Source: JAWWPY01 sp963822825 (lineage in GTDB: Bacteria; Actinomycetota; Actinomycetes; Streptosporangiales; Streptosporangiaceae). From it: DNA of 64,000 nt. Shown here piece by piece: positions 27,557 through 36,336 of this stretch. Both the position numbers and the translations under genes were made by a program. Position 1 is the first letter of the stretch, and the number at the start of each line of letters is the position of its first letter. Under the pieces are notes generated by a model, which did no database searches, was not told the origin of the DNA, and saw only the letters and a list, made by a program, of their open reading frames with translations. The stretch covers positions 124,001 through 188,000 of the forward strand of contig CAWGIW010000002.1 of assembly GCA_963822825.1 (NCBI GenBank). Direction: 5' to 3'.

Positions 27557-28306
27557 TCATCGCGCCAGCACGAGCGCCACCGCCAGCGTGGGAGTGGCCC
27601 ACGCGAAGTAGCGCAGAGCACGTTCGAGGGGCGCCAGCAGATCGGCCCGGCCCACGTCCTGCTGGCGGCCGTCGCGCCAGGTGACCTGCCCGGAGACCGA
27701 GCCGATGCGGCGGCGCAGCGCCCGGGCCGGTGTGCTGAGCGCCCGCTGGCCCATTGACAGGAAGAAGGCCGCGACCGCGGCGATCCCCGCTGCCACCGAC
27801 AAGTTCCAGTGCTGGGCGTAAGCGCCAACCAACGCGGGAAACGCCCCCCAGGCCACGCCGAACCACAGGTCGCTGTGCAGTATGCCGCCGAACAGTTCCA
27901 GGTTGTACCCGCACACCAGCGCCGCGCCGATGACCACGAACGGCAGCAGGCGCAACCCGCCGTCCACGATGCCCAGGGCCATGGCGCCCGCGATGCTGAT
28001 GGCGGCCGTGACCGCGAGCACACCGCTGCCGATGCCGGTGCCAAGCGGGCGCCCGTGCAGTTCATCGAGGGCGTGCGCGCCGATGCCCACCGCCAGGAAG
28101 AACGCGAGCAGCGTGCCACCCAGGCGCCAGAGCACCAGGTTGGGCATGACCGCGGCCCCGATCGCCACGTACGACAGGTGCCACAAGGTGTAGGGCGGGT
28201 GCAGCAGGGTCAGCCAGTCCCGGAACCCGCCGGTGCCGCGGCCCATCGCGTAGAACGCTGTTTTGCCGACTCCCTCTTGGCCTGCGCTTGCCGGCACCTC
28301 TGGCAC
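27557..28306 (-). CDS. Polytopic membrane protein of unknown function
   Basis: A 249-residue protein with about six hydrophobic segments. The N-terminal region reads LTLLHPPYTLWHLSYVAIGA and is followed by AVGIGAHALDELHGRPLG. Conserved-looking polar residues sit inside the membrane (HPPYT, HALDELHGR), as in UbiA-like enzymes, but the NDxxD motif of that family is absent. It ends 9 bp before the reductase start. The GTG at 28306 is the longest start; an ATG at 28246 (MGRGTGGF) is an alternative. A prenyl- or quinone-related role is suggested by its neighbours only. Confidence 0.7.
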   Translation of the reverse strand: MPEVPASAGQEGVGKTAFYAMGRGTGGFRDWLTLLHPPYTLWHLSYVAIGAAVMPNLVLWRLGGTLLAFFLAVGIGAHALDELHGRPLGTGIGSGVLAVTAAISIAGAMALGIVDGGLRLLPFVVIGAALVCGYNLELFGGILHSDLWFGVAWGAFPALVGAYAQHWNLSVAAGIAAVAAFFLSMGQRALSTPARALRRRIGSVSGQVTWRDGRQQDVGRADLLAPLERALRYFAWATPTLAVALVLAR

Positions 28307-28400
28307 TGTCTCGGCCCGCCCTGTCTTTGCCGGCGCTGTCTCGGCCCGCCCTGTCTTTGCCGGCCCCGTCTCGGCCGGCGCTGTCCTGGCCGGCCCGGTC
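28300..28400. repeat. GC-rich 15/30-bp tandem repeat between two genes
   Basis: CTGTCTCGGCCCGCC and CTGTCTTTGCCGGC alternate in the stretch between the membrane-protein start and the methyltransferase stop, giving about three 30-bp periods that become degenerate towards 28400. The array replaces any visible ribosome site for the 28306 start. Confidence 0.75.
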
Positions 28401-28411
28401 GGCCCGGGTGC

Positions 28412-29179
28412 TCACCGGGCGGGTCCCGCGGGGGGCGGCGCCGCTTTGCTGCCCCACATGACCAGCCCGCCGCCGAGGCTCATCTGGCTGACTCCGACCT
28501 GGGTCAGACCCGCCGCATGCCACGCCGCGATGTGCTCCTCCAGCGGGTGCTGCCGGTAGTGCACCGAGATGCTCGGACCCAGGAACCGCCCCACCCGGTA
28601 CCAGGCGCCACCGCCAGTGAGGCCGCCGAGCAGCGGCAGGGCCAGCCGGGTGTACAGCCACCACGACATCCGCCAGCCCCGCTGTCGCGGCACGTGAAAT
28701 TCAAGGCTGGCCAGGGTGCCTCCCGGGCGCAGGCAGCGGGCCATCTCAGCGATGGTCGCGGCCGGATCGTCCACGTAACGCAGCAGATAAGAGAAGGTCA
28801 CCGCGTCGAAGGTACCGTCCGCGAACGGCAGGTCGTCCGCGCGGGCGACGGCCAGCCTGACCCGGCCTCGCTGGCCTGGCCGGCGGGTGCGGGGCAGGCC
28901 GGCCCGCAGCATTGGCTCGTTGAGGTCGATCCCGACCACATCCGCTCCGGTACGCCCGGCCACGGCCAGGGCCACGCCTGCCGGGCCGGTCGCCACGTCG
29001 AGCACCCGGTGCGGGTTTCCCGCGGCGGTGTGCTCGACCACCGCGCGCCGCCAGCGGCGATCCTGGCCGAACGAGAGCAGGTAAGCGAGCCGGTCGTAGC
29101 GGGCGGGGAGGTCGGCGAACACGGCACGCGCCACCGGCTCGCCACGCAGGCGGGCATTCTGGGCCGGGGCGGCGGTCAA
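28412..29179 (-). CDS. UbiE/MenG-like class I methyltransferase
   Basis: A 255-residue SAM-dependent methyltransferase. The SAM motif I is VLDVATGPAGVALAVAGRTG, motif II lies around LPFADGTFDAVTFSYLLRYV and motif III in MARCLRPGGTLASLEF. The YDRLAYLLSFGQDRRWRR N-terminus and the later helix HPLEEHIAAWHAAGL are typical of demethylmenaquinone methyltransferases. It shares strand and neighbourhood with a geranylgeranyl-reductase-like gene, so menaquinone maturation is plausible. The start is a TTG at 29177-29179 and is uncertain. Confidence 0.82.
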   Translation of the reverse strand: MTAAPAQNARLRGEPVARAVFADLPARYDRLAYLLSFGQDRRWRRAVVEHTAAGNPHRVLDVATGPAGVALAVAGRTGADVVGIDLNEPMLRAGLPRTRRPGQRGRVRLAVARADDLPFADGTFDAVTFSYLLRYVDDPAATIAEMARCLRPGGTLASLEFHVPRQRGWRMSWWLYTRLALPLLGGLTGGGAWYRVGRFLGPSISVHYRQHPLEEHIAAWHAAGLTQVGVSQMSLGGGLVMWGSKAAPPPAGPAR

Positions 29180-29558
29180 TGGGCTGCGGGCCAGTCCAAC
29201 GGGCGGCTCCCCTTTGAGGCGGCGAGATCATCCTGCTGCATGAAGAGTGGCTCATCTTGGCCGCCCCAGCCGGACGGCAAGCTACAGGGATCGTCGCACG
29301 AGCCGCGCCCTCGGGCAAGGAGGGACCAAACGGACGTTCCGCAGCAGCCCCCGGGGAGCCCGGCCCCGACTGGCCTGGAATCGGCCCGCCGATTCCCAGC
29401 CATCGCGGGCGCCGAATCCAGCTATGGAGTACTTATCACGCGCCACGACCGTAATGGCATCCATTTTGTCCGGTTATGTGGTCACCGAACGACCGAACGC
29501 GTGGAAAGTCCGGCTAGGCGGGGGGTGGCCGACCGCTGGGGCGGGGGCACGAGATCGG
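29180..29558. other. 378-bp gap without a supported gene
   Basis: No ORF here has coding character or a recognisable product. The stretch around 29395-29480 is the least GC-rich part and could hold the promoter of the methyltransferase operon, but no clear -35/-10 pair or operator was found. The helicase gene stop lies at the right end. Confidence 0.5.
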
Positions 29559-31334
29559 CTAGCCGGCCTGGCGTAGTTCGGGGCGGGGGCGCCCGGCACT
29601 GCGGCTTCCCCGGACGCTGCCGCCGCGGGGGGCGCCGCCGCCGTGGGCAGCGCCGCCAGCCTGCGGACCGCCACGCGAGCTGGTGCCTCGCGAGCTGGCG
29701 GGGCGACCGCCGTCCCAGGAGCCGCCGTCCGAGCTGCTGCTGTACCCGCTGCTGCCATCCGAACTGGTGCTATACGAGCTGGTGCTGTACGACCGGCCGC
29801 GCGAGCCGCCGCTGTACGGCTTGCTGCGCGGGCTGCCGCCGTACGAGGTACCGCCGCGCGAGGAACTGCCGCCACGCGAGTTACCGCCTCGCGAGTTACC
29901 GCCTCGCGATCCACTCGAAGGGCGGCCGGTGCGGTCGGACGGTGCGGGCCGGGTGTCCACCGGCGGTGGCGGCACGGGAATGCCCGACGTCGCGATCTCC
30001 CGGACGGCTTCGTGGCCGGACTGGACGCGGTGGCTGATGGGAGTGACCCCCGCCGCATCGTGCAGTCGCGCCACGTCGCGGACCTGGGCCGGATCGACGA
30101 GCGCCAGTACCGTCCCCGACGCGCCCGCGCGGGCCGTGCGGCCGGAGCGGTGCAGGTAGTCCTTGTGATCGTTCGGCGGATCGAAGTGCACGACCAGGCC
30201 CACGTCGTCGATGTCCAGGCCGCGCGCGGCAACGTCGGTCGCCACCAGCACCCTCGGATGACCGGCGGTGAAGGCATTAAGGGCCCGCTGCCGCTGGTTC
30301 TGGTTCAGGTTGCCGTGGATGGCCGCCGCCGGGACGCCGGCCGTAGTCAATTGCTTGGCGAGCCGGGCCGCGCCATGCTTGGTGCGCACGAAGAACAGGG
30401 TGCGGTCGGGACGGGCGGCGATCTCGGCTGCGATGGTCACCTTGTCCTGGGCCGGCAGCACGAAGACGCGGTGATCAGCAGTGGCGCCGGAGGCGTTGGA
30501 CGCCGCCACCGCGTGCAGCGCGGGATCCGTCAGGTACGCGGTCACCAGCCGGTCCACATCGCGGTCGAGGGTGGCGGAGAACAGCATCCGCTGGCCGCCA
30601 GACGGGGTCTCGTCGAGGATCCGGCTGACGGCGGGCAGGAAGCCGAGGTCGGCCATGTGGTCCGCCTCGTCGATCACCGTGATCTCGATCTGGGCCAGAG
30701 TGCAGGCATGACGGTCGAGCAGGTCGATCAGCCGTCCGGGCGTCGCGACCACGATGTCCACCCCGCGGCGGAGCCGGTCTATCTGCCGGCCCAGCGGTGC
30801 ACCCCCGTAGACCGTGGTGACGGTCACGCCGAGCGCCTGGCCGAGCGGCATCAGCACATCGGCGACCTGCTGGGCGAGTTCCCGGGTGGGGACGAGGACG
30901 AGCCCGCGCGGCGCCTTCTCCCGCCGCGGCACGCCCGCCCCGGCCAGCCGGGACAGCATGGGCAGGCCGAACGCGAGGGTCTTGCCGGATCCGGTCTGCG
31001 CGCGGCCGAGCACATCGCGGCCGGCCAGCGCGTCCGGCAGTGCCCTGGCCTGAATGGCGAATGGTGTATCAATCCCGCGCTGCGCGAGCGCGCTGACCAG
31101 CGGGGCGGGAATGCCAAGCTCCCGGAAGGTGGTGTCGGCCGGCGCCGGCGCGCTGAGCGCCGCCGTCAGCGCCTGGTCCAAAGCGGAGCGGGCGACGACG
31201 GGGCGGCTGGCGGCGGGTCGGCCATGGCTGCCCCGGCTCGCCTGGCTGCGGCGTCCGGGGGCGTTCCGGCGGCCCGAACTGCCACCGCCGTTGCCTCGGC
31301 GGGTCGGGTCGCGGCGGGCTACGTTCTGCGGCAA
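29559..31334 (-). CDS. DEAD-box RNA helicase with RGG-rich tail
   Basis: A 591-residue cytosolic helicase. The motifs run in order: Q-motif region GIDTPFAIQARALPDALAG, I AQTGSGKT, Ia PTRELA, Ib ATPGR, II DEAD, III SAT, IV LFFVRTKH, V ATDVAARGLDID and VI HRSGRTAR. The C-terminal about 140 residues are low complexity, with repeated RGGNS, then Tyr/Ser-rich (SSYSTSSDGSSGYSS) and Gly-rich blocks. Such tails promote RNA binding and condensate formation in other helicases, which is an inference here. The N-terminal 45 residues are basic. It probably aids ribosome assembly or mRNA turnover in the cold. Confidence 0.93.
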   Translation of the reverse strand: MPQNVARRDPTRRGNGGGSSGRRNAPGRRSQASRGSHGRPAASRPVVARSALDQALTAALSAPAPADTTFRELGIPAPLVSALAQRGIDTPFAIQARALPDALAGRDVLGRAQTGSGKTLAFGLPMLSRLAGAGVPRREKAPRGLVLVPTRELAQQVADVLMPLGQALGVTVTTVYGGAPLGRQIDRLRRGVDIVVATPGRLIDLLDRHACTLAQIEITVIDEADHMADLGFLPAVSRILDETPSGGQRMLFSATLDRDVDRLVTAYLTDPALHAVAASNASGATADHRVFVLPAQDKVTIAAEIAARPDRTLFFVRTKHGAARLAKQLTTAGVPAAAIHGNLNQNQRQRALNAFTAGHPRVLVATDVAARGLDIDDVGLVVHFDPPNDHKDYLHRSGRTARAGASGTVLALVDPAQVRDVARLHDAAGVTPISHRVQSGHEAVREIATSGIPVPPPPVDTRPAPSDRTGRPSSGSRGGNSRGGNSRGGSSSRGGTSYGGSPRSKPYSGGSRGRSYSTSSYSTSSDGSSGYSSSSDGGSWDGGRPASSRGTSSRGGPQAGGAAHGGGAPRGGSVRGSRSAGRPRPELRQAG

Positions 31335-31543
31335 GGGTGAACTCCATCCATGCTTCGTGGGCCGCGTCGTGATGGGAGGCGTTCGACGACAGCGGCGAAC
31401 TGGAACTCACCGAGAAGCGGACTGCTCACACTTGCGACCGCGCGGGCATCTCGCCCGCGGGAGTGGCGGCAATATTGCCCGCCATGTGTATCAACCCTAC
31501 CAGCGGCCCCCTTGTTCCCCCGGCCGAGGGATCCGACGCCGCC

Positions 31544-31957
31544 TCACTCGTCGCGCCTCTCGAACTGGCTGACAGCAATGAGCCCGGCGATGAACGCCAC
31601 GACCATGGCGATCAGCAGGCCGAGTTCGGCCGAGCTGATTGTCGCCTGGTTGCTCAGCAGGAACAGGATCCGCCTGATCACCGCCACCAGCCCGACGACG
31701 ATGAACGGCTGGGCCACGAGCCGGTGCGCGCGCAGCGAGAGCACGACGGTGTGCACGATCTCCACCAGGATCAGCACGAGGAGCACGCGATCCAGCAGAT
31801 CGATGGCCGCGGTGGAAATGGACTTATGCACCGCGTCCTCGAAAAAGCTGATCACTCCGGAGACGATCAGGGTCGCGGCGAGGAGGATCAGCACCGCGCC
31901 CACCACGATGGTGACAAAATCCTGCAGATGCTCCAGCGCCCAGATCGACGCCGTCAC
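31544..31957 (-). CDS. PsiE-family membrane protein
   Basis: A 137-residue protein with four hydrophobic helices, resembling phosphate-starvation-inducible PsiE: VTIVVGAVLILLAATLIVSG, then HTVVLSLRAHRLVAQPFIVVG and RRILFLLSNQ. The function of PsiE is unknown. The start is a GTG at 31955-31957. A polyphosphate kinase gene lies 250 bp upstream on the same strand, which supports a link to phosphate status. No Pho box was recognised between them. Confidence 0.82.
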   Translation of the reverse strand: MTASIWALEHLQDFVTIVVGAVLILLAATLIVSGVISFFEDAVHKSISTAAIDLLDRVLLVLILVEIVHTVVLSLRAHRLVAQPFIVVGLVAVIRRILFLLSNQATISSAELGLLIAMVVAFIAGLIAVSQFERRDE

Positions 31958-32208
31958 ACCAAGCCGCCGGGCCGGCCCTCCCCTGTGTCACTGCTCTCAG
32001 TCGCGTCAGTCAAGGTTTCCTCCGGGCCGCACATGGCTCGCTGTCCAGCTGGGCCGCTATGACACCGGAGCGGAGACCGCGCGGGCGTTCGCTGGCACGG
32101 GCAGCGGTCTTTCGTTGAGTGCCTGCGGGTATTAGACCAGACCCGGCCGCGTTCTTCCGGCCAGCCGCGCAGCAAGCACCGTGCTCGGCACTCGCGTGGA
32201 CTCCCCGG

Positions 32209-33078
32209 TCAGCCGGCCGGGCTCTCCAGCGTGGCCGCGTAGTCGGGAACGTATGTCTGCATATCCCGCGGCACGCGCACGTAGCCACGGGATCCCGGGC
32301 GGTCGGGCAGGGACAGCGGCAGCCGCTGAACGTCGTGGTACGGCAGGGTCGTGAGCAGGTGCGCGATCATGTTGATCCGGGCCCGTCGCTTGTCGTCGCT
32401 CTCGACCACGTGCCACGGCGCCTCGGGGATGTCGGTGTGGATGAACATCTCGTCCTTGGCCCGGGAGTAGTCCTCCCAGCGGGTGATCGACTCCAGATCC
32501 ATCGGGGAGAGTTTCCAGCGCCGCATGGGATCCTCCAGCCGGGACCGGAACCGGCTTTCCTGCTCGTCGTCGCTCACCGAGAACCAGTACTTCCGCAGCA
32601 GGATGCCCTCCTCGATGAGCAGGCGCTCAAAGATGGGGCACTGGTGCAGGAACCGGAAGTACTCCTCCTTGGTGCAGAAGCCCATGACGTGCTCCACGCC
32701 GGCCCGGTTGTACCAGCTCCGGTCGAACAAGACGATCTGGCCGCCGGCCGGGAGGTGCTCGACGAAGCGCTGGAAGTACCACTGGGCCTGCTCCCGCTCG
32801 GTCGGCGCGGGGAGGGCGGCGATCCGGGCGATGCGGGGGTTGAGATACTCGGCGACCCGCTTGATCGTGCTTCCCTTGCCGGCCGCGTCACGGCCTTCGA
32901 AGATCACCACTACCCGGGCGCGCTCGGTCCGCACCCACTCCTGCACTTTCACCAGTTCGGCCTGGAGCCGGTAGAGCTCGGTCTCGTACACCTTCTTGGG
33001 TAGCCGTCGCGGCCCGGCCGCCTCGCTCTTCGTGTGCGCCGCGCGCCGCGCCTTCGCCGTGCTGTTCTTGTGGGCCAC
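32209..33078 (-). CDS. ppk2: Polyphosphate kinase 2 family protein
   Basis: A 290-residue enzyme using polyphosphate to phosphorylate nucleotides, or the reverse. Walker A is EGRDAAGKGSTIKR and Walker B is QIVLFDRSWYNRAGVE; lid-region Arg/Lys residues follow, with RRWKLSPMDLESITRWEDYS and TDIPEAPWHVVESDDKRRAR near the end. This is the class I PPK2 layout of one domain. GTG at 33078 was chosen because it follows GGGAGG and precedes the basic leader; a GTG at 33111 is also in frame. It neighbours psiE-like, and both may respond to phosphate. Confidence 0.9.
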   Translation of the reverse strand: MAHKNSTAKARRAAHTKSEAAGPRRLPKKVYETELYRLQAELVKVQEWVRTERARVVVIFEGRDAAGKGSTIKRVAEYLNPRIARIAALPAPTEREQAQWYFQRFVEHLPAGGQIVLFDRSWYNRAGVEHVMGFCTKEEYFRFLHQCPIFERLLIEEGILLRKYWFSVSDDEQESRFRSRLEDPMRRWKLSPMDLESITRWEDYSRAKDEMFIHTDIPEAPWHVVESDDKRRARINMIAHLLTTLPYHDVQRLPLSLPDRPGSRGYVRVPRDMQTYVPDYAATLESPAG

Positions 33079-33166
33079 CTCGCAGCACCCCCTCCCGGCC
33101 GAGTCAATCACCGGGCGGGGCCGGTGGCGAGGCCTGGCCTGAGGGCGGGGATATGCTGTCCGTCAG

Positions 33167-34726
33167 ATGGTCACTTATTGTATGCGATCAGTTACTAAGC
33201 GTCGCTGGAGGATGGCCGCTGCGGGCGCCGCGCTGACTATGGCCGTGTCGTCGCTGGCGACCTTCTGCGCCGACGGCGCCCAGGGTGCGACCGGCGGCCC
33301 GAAGCAGCCAGCGGCCAGGCTGGCCGCCGCCGTCTCCCGGACCGTGGTGAGCTTGACGTTCGATGACGGCGACGTCAACCAGATGCAAGCCGCTCAGGTG
33401 CTGCACAGGTACGGGTTGTCCGGCACCTTCTACATCATCACCGGCGCGGTCGGCGCACCCAACTACGTGACCCTCTCGGACCTGCACACGCTGGCGGCGG
33501 ACGGGGACGAGATCGCCGGGCACACCGTCTCGCACCTCGAATTGCCCCACATCACCGCCGCCGAGGCCCGCCGCCAGGTATGCGACGGGCGGGACATCCT
33601 GACCACGTGGGGATTCCACGTGACCTCGTTCGCCTACCCCGGCGGGGCGTACAGCAAAGCAACCGAGGCGATAGTGCGCCAATGCGGCTTTGACAATGCC
33701 AGGACCGTGGTCGGCCTGCGCTCGCCGGGGTGCCCGCGTTGCACGGTGGCGGAGACGACGCCGCCTAAGGACCCCTACGCGGTCCGCGTTCCTGGGCAGG
33801 TGGACGGCACGTGGACGCTGGCCACCATCGAGCAGCTCGTCACCTATGCCGAGCAGCACGGTGGTGGCTGGATACCCCTGGTCTTCCATCACATCTGCGC
33901 TAGCCGTAGCTGCCCCAGCGTGACGGTGCGGCTATCCGTGGTGAACGCGTTCGCGAGGTGGCTCGCCTCGCGGCGGGACGTCGGCACCGTCGTCGAAACC
34001 GTCGGGCAGGTCGTCGGCGGCCCGCGGCGGCCGCTCGTGAAGGAGCCCGTGGCGGCCAGGCACGGCGTCGTCAATCCGTCACTGGCCATCCTCAGCAACT
34101 CCGGCGCGGTCAACCCGACGGTCGAGGTCGCGAGCAACTCGGCCCCCTTTCCGCTGTGCTGGATGCAGGCGGACTACGGCCAGAACTCGGTGACCTGGCG
34201 GCGGATCCGGGGCGGCCACGATAGCCAGTGGGCCATGCGGCTGACCATGACCAGCCACCACAGCGGCGCCGCCAAGCTGATCCAGCAGTTTGACACCGGC
34301 CAGTGCTCGATCCCGGTCGTCGCCGGCCGGTCCTATGACCTGGCCACCTGGTACAAGTCCACCGCCATCACGCAATTCTCGGTGTACTACCGGATGCCCG
34401 CCGGCCGCTGGGTGTACTGGACATCCAGTCCTTTGTACCGGGCGACCCAGCAGTGGACCGACGCGGCCTGGACGACGCCACCGCTGCCGGCCGGCGCGAG
34501 CGGGCTCAGCTTCGGGCTGACCCTGAACGGTAAGGGCTCGCTGGTCACCGATGACTACAGCGTCCGCGCCACCCCGCTCAGCGTAACCCGGGGAATCTTG
34601 GACATATCGATCCTGGCGCTGCTCGCCCTGGGCGGCGCGGCGGCCGGGATACGGGCGCTGCGCCGCAGGCCTAAGCCGGAACGTCGCAACGGCGAACGCG
34701 TGGCGCCTTCGTCCAGCAGCCGGTAG
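33167..34726 (+). CDS. Membrane-anchored polysaccharide deacetylase with carbohydrate-binding-like domain
   Basis: A 519-residue extracytoplasmic protein. After a signal segment (about 16-40) a NodB deacetylase domain shows motif 1 LTFDDGD, motif 2 HTVSHLEL and motif 3 FAYPGGAYS. The later His is in VFHHICASRSC, next to a Cys pair that probably forms a disulfide. A jelly-roll-like module follows (about 310-460), then a C-terminal helix (ILDISILALLALGGAAAGI) with a basic tail as anchor. The start is ambiguous: ATG at 33167 or 33182. Its 3' end overlaps the convergent response-regulator gene by 172 bp. It should remove N-acetyl groups from a wall or capsule glycan. Confidence 0.88.
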   Translation: MVTYCMRSVTKRRWRMAAAGAALTMAVSSLATFCADGAQGATGGPKQPAARLAAAVSRTVVSLTFDDGDVNQMQAAQVLHRYGLSGTFYIITGAVGAPNYVTLSDLHTLAADGDEIAGHTVSHLELPHITAAEARRQVCDGRDILTTWGFHVTSFAYPGGAYSKATEAIVRQCGFDNARTVVGLRSPGCPRCTVAETTPPKDPYAVRVPGQVDGTWTLATIEQLVTYAEQHGGGWIPLVFHHICASRSCPSVTVRLSVVNAFARWLASRRDVGTVVETVGQVVGGPRRPLVKEPVAARHGVVNPSLAILSNSGAVNPTVEVASNSAPFPLCWMQADYGQNSVTWRRIRGGHDSQWAMRLTMTSHHSGAAKLIQQFDTGQCSIPVVAGRSYDLATWYKSTAITQFSVYYRMPAGRWVYWTSSPLYRATQQWTDAAWTTPPLPAGASGLSFGLTLNGKGSLVTDDYSVRATPLSVTRGILDISILALLALGGAAAGIRALRRRPKPERRNGERVAPSSSSR

Positions 34727-35367
34727 CGAACAGCGAAGGAAGCCGCTTCGAGCCGGGAATGCACGCCCAGCTTGGTGAGCAGTGATTGAACGTGCGTTCG
34801 CACAGTGGCCGGCGATACCCCGAGCCTGGTCGCCATGGCCGCCGTGTCCAGCCCCTCCACCAGCTGTCTCAGGCACTCCCACTCGCGCGGGGTCAGGAAC
34901 CCGGCCAGCCGGTGCGCGTCATCCTGCTGCGGCAGCAGCCGCTTCTTCATGGCCTTCGGGACGTCGACGACCACCTCGCCGCGCAAAACCCGCTCGATGG
35001 CCCCGGTCAGCGCGGCGACGCCGCGGGTCTTGTGGAGGTACCCGGCGGCCCCGACGTTCAGCGCCTGCCGTACCCCCTCGGTGTCCGGGTCCGCGCTGAG
35101 CACGAGGACCTTCGTGTGCTTGCTGGCGACGATCATCTCCGCGATCGCCTCGATGCCGTTGTCCCCGGCGAAGTGACGGTCGATAAGGCAGACATCTGGC
35201 TGCAGCAGCCGGACGGACTCGATGGTCTCGGCGACGCTGTCCGCCACCGTGACCTCGTACCCGCGCTGGCCCAGGATCGTGGACATCGCGTCCAGGAACA
35301 CGCTGTGGTCGTCACCGACCACCAGGCTGGTCACCGCGCTCAGCCGCTCATCCGGACGGCCCCGCAC
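34555..35367 (-). CDS. NarL/LuxR-type response regulator
   Basis: A 270-residue regulator. The receiver domain (about 12-130) has VVGDDHS, phospho-acceptor Asp in CLIDRHFAGDNG, the Ser in VLVLSADPD and the Lys in YLHKTRG. The LuxR helix-turn-helix is at about 155-215 (LTPREWECLRQLVEGLDTAA, GVSPATVRTHVQSLLTKLGV). About 45 further basic residues run antisense into the deacetylase 3' end, where the true stop may be misplaced. The GTG start at 35367 overlaps the kinase gene by 20 bp; GTG at 35334 is also possible. It is the cognate partner of the upstream kinase. Confidence 0.9.
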   Translation of the reverse strand: MRGRPDERLSAVTSLVVGDDHSVFLDAMSTILGQRGYEVTVADSVAETIESVRLLQPDVCLIDRHFAGDNGIEAIAEMIVASKHTKVLVLSADPDTEGVRQALNVGAAGYLHKTRGVAALTGAIERVLRGEVVVDVPKAMKKRLLPQQDDAHRLAGFLTPREWECLRQLVEGLDTAAMATRLGVSPATVRTHVQSLLTKLGVHSRLEAASFAVRYRLLDEGATRSPLRRSGLGLRRSARIPAAAPPRASSARIDMSKIPRVTLSGVARTL

Positions 35368-36025
35368 CGGGACTGGCCCGGACCGGGAAGATCATACGGA
35401 CCCGGGTACCGCCGGCCTCGGGCGCCTGCACCTCGAGCCGCCCGCCGCACGACTCCAGCAGCGAGGTCACTACGGTCAGGCCCAGCGAGGCGACCCCCGC
35501 GGGGCCCTTACCGAAACCAGGGCCGTCGTCGGTTACTTCGACAACCGCCTCTGGGCCCTGAGCCTGGCCCGGTTCCTCGCGCACCTCGACCTCGACCTTT
35601 CCCCTCGGGCCCGCCGCCCGCGCCGCATTGTCAACGACGTTGGTCAGCACCCGCCAGAGCAGCGCCGGGCTCGCCTCGACGCCCACGAGAGGTCCGGGCA
35701 GCAAGGTCACGGATGCCTCGTGCGCGAACTCGGCCACTTGCGTCACCTGGCCAGTCAGCGCGCCCAGGTTGATCGCCCCGACAGCCTCAGCCTCGCGGGC
35801 GTCCGGGACCTCGCTGGCGATGATGTCGAGCATCCGGGTCATCTCCGCCGAGAGCAGCTCCATCCGGAAGCCCGAGTCGTCTGGCAGCACGACATCCCCG
35901 CGCACCGCCTCCACCAGGTAGGACAGGGTTGTCATCTGGTGCCCGAGATCATGAAGCAGGCCCCGGGCGGCGCCATCTGACCGCCGGCGGCCATGACTGC
36001 GCCGCCGGTCCACTGATGATGTCAT
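35348..36025 (-). CDS. Soluble sensor histidine kinase without sensor domain
   Basis: A 225-residue kinase reduced to a DHp helix pair and ATPase domain. The H-box is LLHDLGHQMTTLSYLVEAV, the N-box VLTNVVDNAARAAG, G1 VTDDGPGF and G2 region GVASLGLTVV. It has no membrane helix or recognisable sensor. The ATG at 36025 was chosen because GGGGAAGGGG lies just upstream; the longer ORF start has none. The response regulator overlaps its end. It lies just beyond the IS at 36300, which separates it from the glycan operon on the same strand. Input may come from a partner protein. Confidence 0.88.
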   Translation of the reverse strand: MTSSVDRRRSHGRRRSDGAARGLLHDLGHQMTTLSYLVEAVRGDVVLPDDSGFRMELLSAEMTRMLDIIASEVPDAREAEAVGAINLGALTGQVTQVAEFAHEASVTLLPGPLVGVEASPALLWRVLTNVVDNAARAAGPRGKVEVEVREEPGQAQGPEAVVEVTDDGPGFGKGPAGVASLGLTVVTSLLESCGGRLEVQAPEAGGTRVRMIFPVRASPGAGPSG

Positions 36026-36299
36026 CGTGATGTCCCCTTCCCCCACCCTGAGCAGCCAGGGCAGCGCACAACTGGCCCGGGGGGATACCGGGGAACAGAC
36101 GGGCCGCCCATCGGCCACCGTCGCAGGCCATCTGGCCCCCCTGAGCCAGCCCTGCATGAGGCGCAGTACCCAATTTACGGCATGGGCTACAAAACAGATA
36201 GTAGTAGGTACAGAGGGCTACTCTCGCCACAGTGTCATCTGGGGCATCAGAAACCCCACAAACGGCCTAGGCTGGCAGCGGGGCTGGGCAGCGGGGCTA

Positions 36300-36316
36300 G
36301 GGCGTGTTTAAGAAGG
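36300..36316. repeat. Left terminal inverted repeat of the IS
   Basis: GGGCGTGTTTAAGAAGG, the reverse complement of the right end at 37916-37931 apart from a one-base gap. TA lies immediately outside at 36298-36299. Confidence 0.88.
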
Positions 36317-36336
36317 CGTCGAGTCCGAAACTCAGG

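Noticed and set aside
27809..30037. A 742-codon plus-strand open frame
   Set aside because: It is antisense to the quinone-type trio and the helicase, which have clear domain motifs; composition is Arg/His/Gln-rich shadow coding.
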